From assembly GCA_028868335.1 (NCBI GenBank), contig JAGWUU010000155.1:1-7692 (forward strand): DNA of 7,692 nt, in the 5' to 3' direction. Numbering within the stretch: the stretch's first letter is position 1; the number at the start of each line of letters is the position of its first letter. Shown piece by piece: positions 6,533-7,692 of this stretch. The DNA is from Sphingomonadales bacterium. Lineage in GTDB: Bacteria > Pseudomonadota > Alphaproteobacteria > Sphingomonadales > Sphingomonadaceae. The notes under the pieces are model-generated. The model was not told the origin of the DNA. It did no database searches and saw only the letters and a program-made list of their open reading frames with translations. The position numbers were made by a program, and so were the translations under genes.

Positions 6533-7345
6533 TCAAGGATCGACGAAGGCGCCCTTGCGCTTGTCCATCTGGCTCATCACTGCCTCGATCTGGTTCTTGC
6601 TGCCGATCAGCGCCTGTTGCTCGAGGCTTTCGGCCATCAGGATCTCATCGGTGGAGGCTTCGAGGTAACGGTTGAACAGGCGCTTGGCGGCTCGCTGCGC
6701 GTGGGGGTTTCGGTTGGCGATTTCAGCGGCGATGGCGCTGGCGCGGGCGATCGGATCGGCGTCAACGAAGGTGGCGAAGCCATAGCCGCCCGCCTGCTCA
6801 CCGCTGAACTCACGGTTGGTGTAGGTCAGCTCGCGCAGCATGTCGTCGCGGACCAGGCCCTTCCACAGCGCGTAGCCGCCCATGTCGGGAACCAGGCCCC
6901 ACTTCATTTCCATCACTGCCATGCGCGCTGCGGGATCGACCACGCGAATGTCCGCGCCGCTGGCGATCTGGAGGCCGCCGCCGAAGCAGACGCCGTGGAC
7001 GGCAGCGATCACCGGAACCGGCAGCTTGCGCCAAAGCATCGCCACCTGCTGGGCGTAGTTGGCATTGCCGTGAGTCCGCTCGGTCAGGGGTACGCGATCG
7101 TGCCGGTTGGCGTTGCCCATGCTGGTGAGGTCCAGCCCGGCGCTGAAGCTGCGCCCCTCGCCCGCCAGGACGACGCAGCGCAAGCCCTTCATATCATGGA
7201 GAGCATGGCCGGCGGCGATCAGGGCGGCGAACATGTCGGGGTCCAGCGCGTTCATCTTGTCGGCGCGGATCAGGCGGACCTGGGCAACGCCGCTATCGTC
7301 CATCTCTATCGCCACCCGTCCGGCCGGGGTCATTTCATGTCGCAT
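6533..7345 (-). CDS. Crotonase-superfamily protein (enoyl-CoA hydratase/isomerase)
   Basis: The 270-residue protein is a full-length crotonase fold enzyme acting on an acyl-CoA; the exact substrate cannot be read from the sequence. The oxyanion-hole segments are FSAGLDL (67-73) and GVCFGGGLQIA (118-128). Of the two acids used by enoyl-CoA hydratases, the first (Glu in GGGCELA) is Gln126 here. The second aligns with Glu146 in VMEMKWG, and Asp154 in VPDMGG occupies the place of the third acid of dienoyl-CoA isomerases. This argues against a plain hydratase and fits an isomerase or another crotonase activity. The ATG at 7345 overlaps the end of the upstream regulator gene by 11 bases and has AGGA just before it. 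An ATG at codon 5 (7333), directly after the regulator's stop, is an equally possible start. Confidence 0.88.
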   Translation of the reverse strand: MRHEMTPAGRVAIEMDDSGVAQVRLIRADKMNALDPDMFAALIAAGHALHDMKGLRCVVLAGEGRSFSAGLDLTSMGNANRHDRVPLTERTHGNANYAQQVAMLWRKLPVPVIAAVHGVCFGGGLQIASGADIRVVDPAARMAVMEMKWGLVPDMGGYALWKGLVRDDMLRELTYTNREFSGEQAGGYGFATFVDADPIARASAIAAEIANRNPHAQRAAKRLFNRYLEASTDEILMAESLEQQALIGSKNQIEAVMSQMDKRKGAFVDP

Positions 7346-7692
7346 GGTCCTGTTCCCGCCCTTCCGCCTGGTGGTCCTTCTCGCCCTGTTCCTTGCCCAA
7401 TCGAAGGTAGGCGTCCAGCGCCAATTTGTCGGCCTCGGTCACGATCTTCGCGCAAGACCCCAGCCGCGCCGCGCCAAGGGCAAGTCGGTAGGAACCGTCG
7501 GGCAGAGTTTCGATCAACCCGTCGAGCCCGGCAAGCCGCAGCTTTGCCCGCAGGCGGCTGACGTGGACGGCCAGACTGTTGGTTTCCGGTCGGAACGACA
7601 GACGCCACACATCGTTCAGCAACGCCTCGGCAGAGACTGCGGAGCCCGGAGCCTCGGCTAGCCGCCACAGCAGGTCGAATTCGCGCGGTAAC
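7335..7692 (-). CDS. OmpR/PhoB-type winged-helix transcriptional regulator, C-terminal part
   Basis: The gene runs off the right edge, and only the last 118 codons are visible. They begin LPREFDLLWRLAEAPG, which is the start of an OmpR/PhoB DNA-binding domain. The visible part then shows SAEALLNDVW, the recognition-helix region TNSLAVHVSRLRAKL, and the C-terminal wing LIETLPDGSYRLAL. A TTG at 7622 could be taken as a start, but the reading frame is open and homologous upstream to the edge, so this is a truncated view and not a short gene. After the domain a charged tail of about 45 residues (KEQGEKDHQAEGREQDHAT at the end) is not part of the usual fold. Whether a receiver domain precedes it cannot be seen. 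Its end overlaps the crotonase gene start, so the two are probably co-transcribed. Confidence 0.85.
   Translation of the reverse strand, partial: LPREFDLLWRLAEAPGSAVSAEALLNDVWRLSFRPETNSLAVHVSRLRAKLRLAGLDGLIETLPDGSYRLALGAARLGSCAKIVTEADKLALDAYLRLGKEQGEKDHQAEGREQDHAT

Noticed and set aside
6617..7561. A 314-codon open frame on the plus strand opposite the crotonase and regulator genes
   Set aside because: The minus strand carries clear crotonase and winged-helix motifs over the same bases. The plus-strand translation resembles no protein family.
7335..7622. A short complete 95-codon regulator starting at TTG 7622
   Set aside because: The frame stays open to the window edge, and the upstream codons encode the expected first helix of the winged-helix domain (REFDLLWRLA), so the gene continues to the right.

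Overview
The window is a GC-rich, densely packed stretch of bacterial chromosome, most likely from an alphaproteobacterium of the Sphingomonadales (Novosphingobium, Erythrobacter or Sphingopyxis type). The lineage call is an inference. It rests on the palindromic repeat at the left edge, whose core (tcgacttcgctcga followed by gcgaacgg) I recognise from memory as a common intergenic repeat of sphingomonads, and on the style of the proteins.

Positions 1-71 hold this repeat and a Shine-Dalgarno site. From 72 to 6490 there is one plus-strand operon: fghA (S-formylglutathione hydrolase), fdsG, fdsB, mobA, fdsA and fdsD. Junctions are ATGA or GTGA overlaps, apart from a 70-base fdsB-mobA gap and a 4-base fdsA-fdsD gap. 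FghA releases formate from S-formylglutathione, the last step of glutathione-dependent formaldehyde oxidation. FdsGBA(D) is the soluble, NAD+-linked, molybdenum-dependent formate dehydrogenase that oxidises this formate to CO2 and makes NADH. MobA makes the guanine dinucleotide form of the molybdenum cofactor that FdsA carries. The operon is thus a formaldehyde/formate oxidation module with part of its own cofactor supply. The first enzyme of the pathway (S-hydroxymethylglutathione dehydrogenase) is not in view and may lie just upstream. The dedicated chaperone gene fdsC, which sits between fdsA and fdsD in the best-studied operons, is absent here.

A nested inverted repeat at 6487-6528 lies between convergent transcription units. 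On the minus strand, right to left, come the C-terminal part of an OmpR/PhoB-type winged-helix regulator (cut by the window edge) and, overlapping its end, a crotonase-superfamily (enoyl-CoA hydratase/isomerase) gene. These two look like a separate operon with no evident link to formate metabolism.

I do not see a wholly new system. The points worth checking are the 25-codon ORF that exactly bridges fdsB and mobA, the mobA-for-fdsC gene order, a roughly ten-residue shortening of FdsB that coincides with a patch of atypical codons, the repeat that supplies the fghA leader, and an altered acid residue in the crotonase active site. No tRNA, rRNA, CRISPR array, insertion sequence or phage gene is visible.
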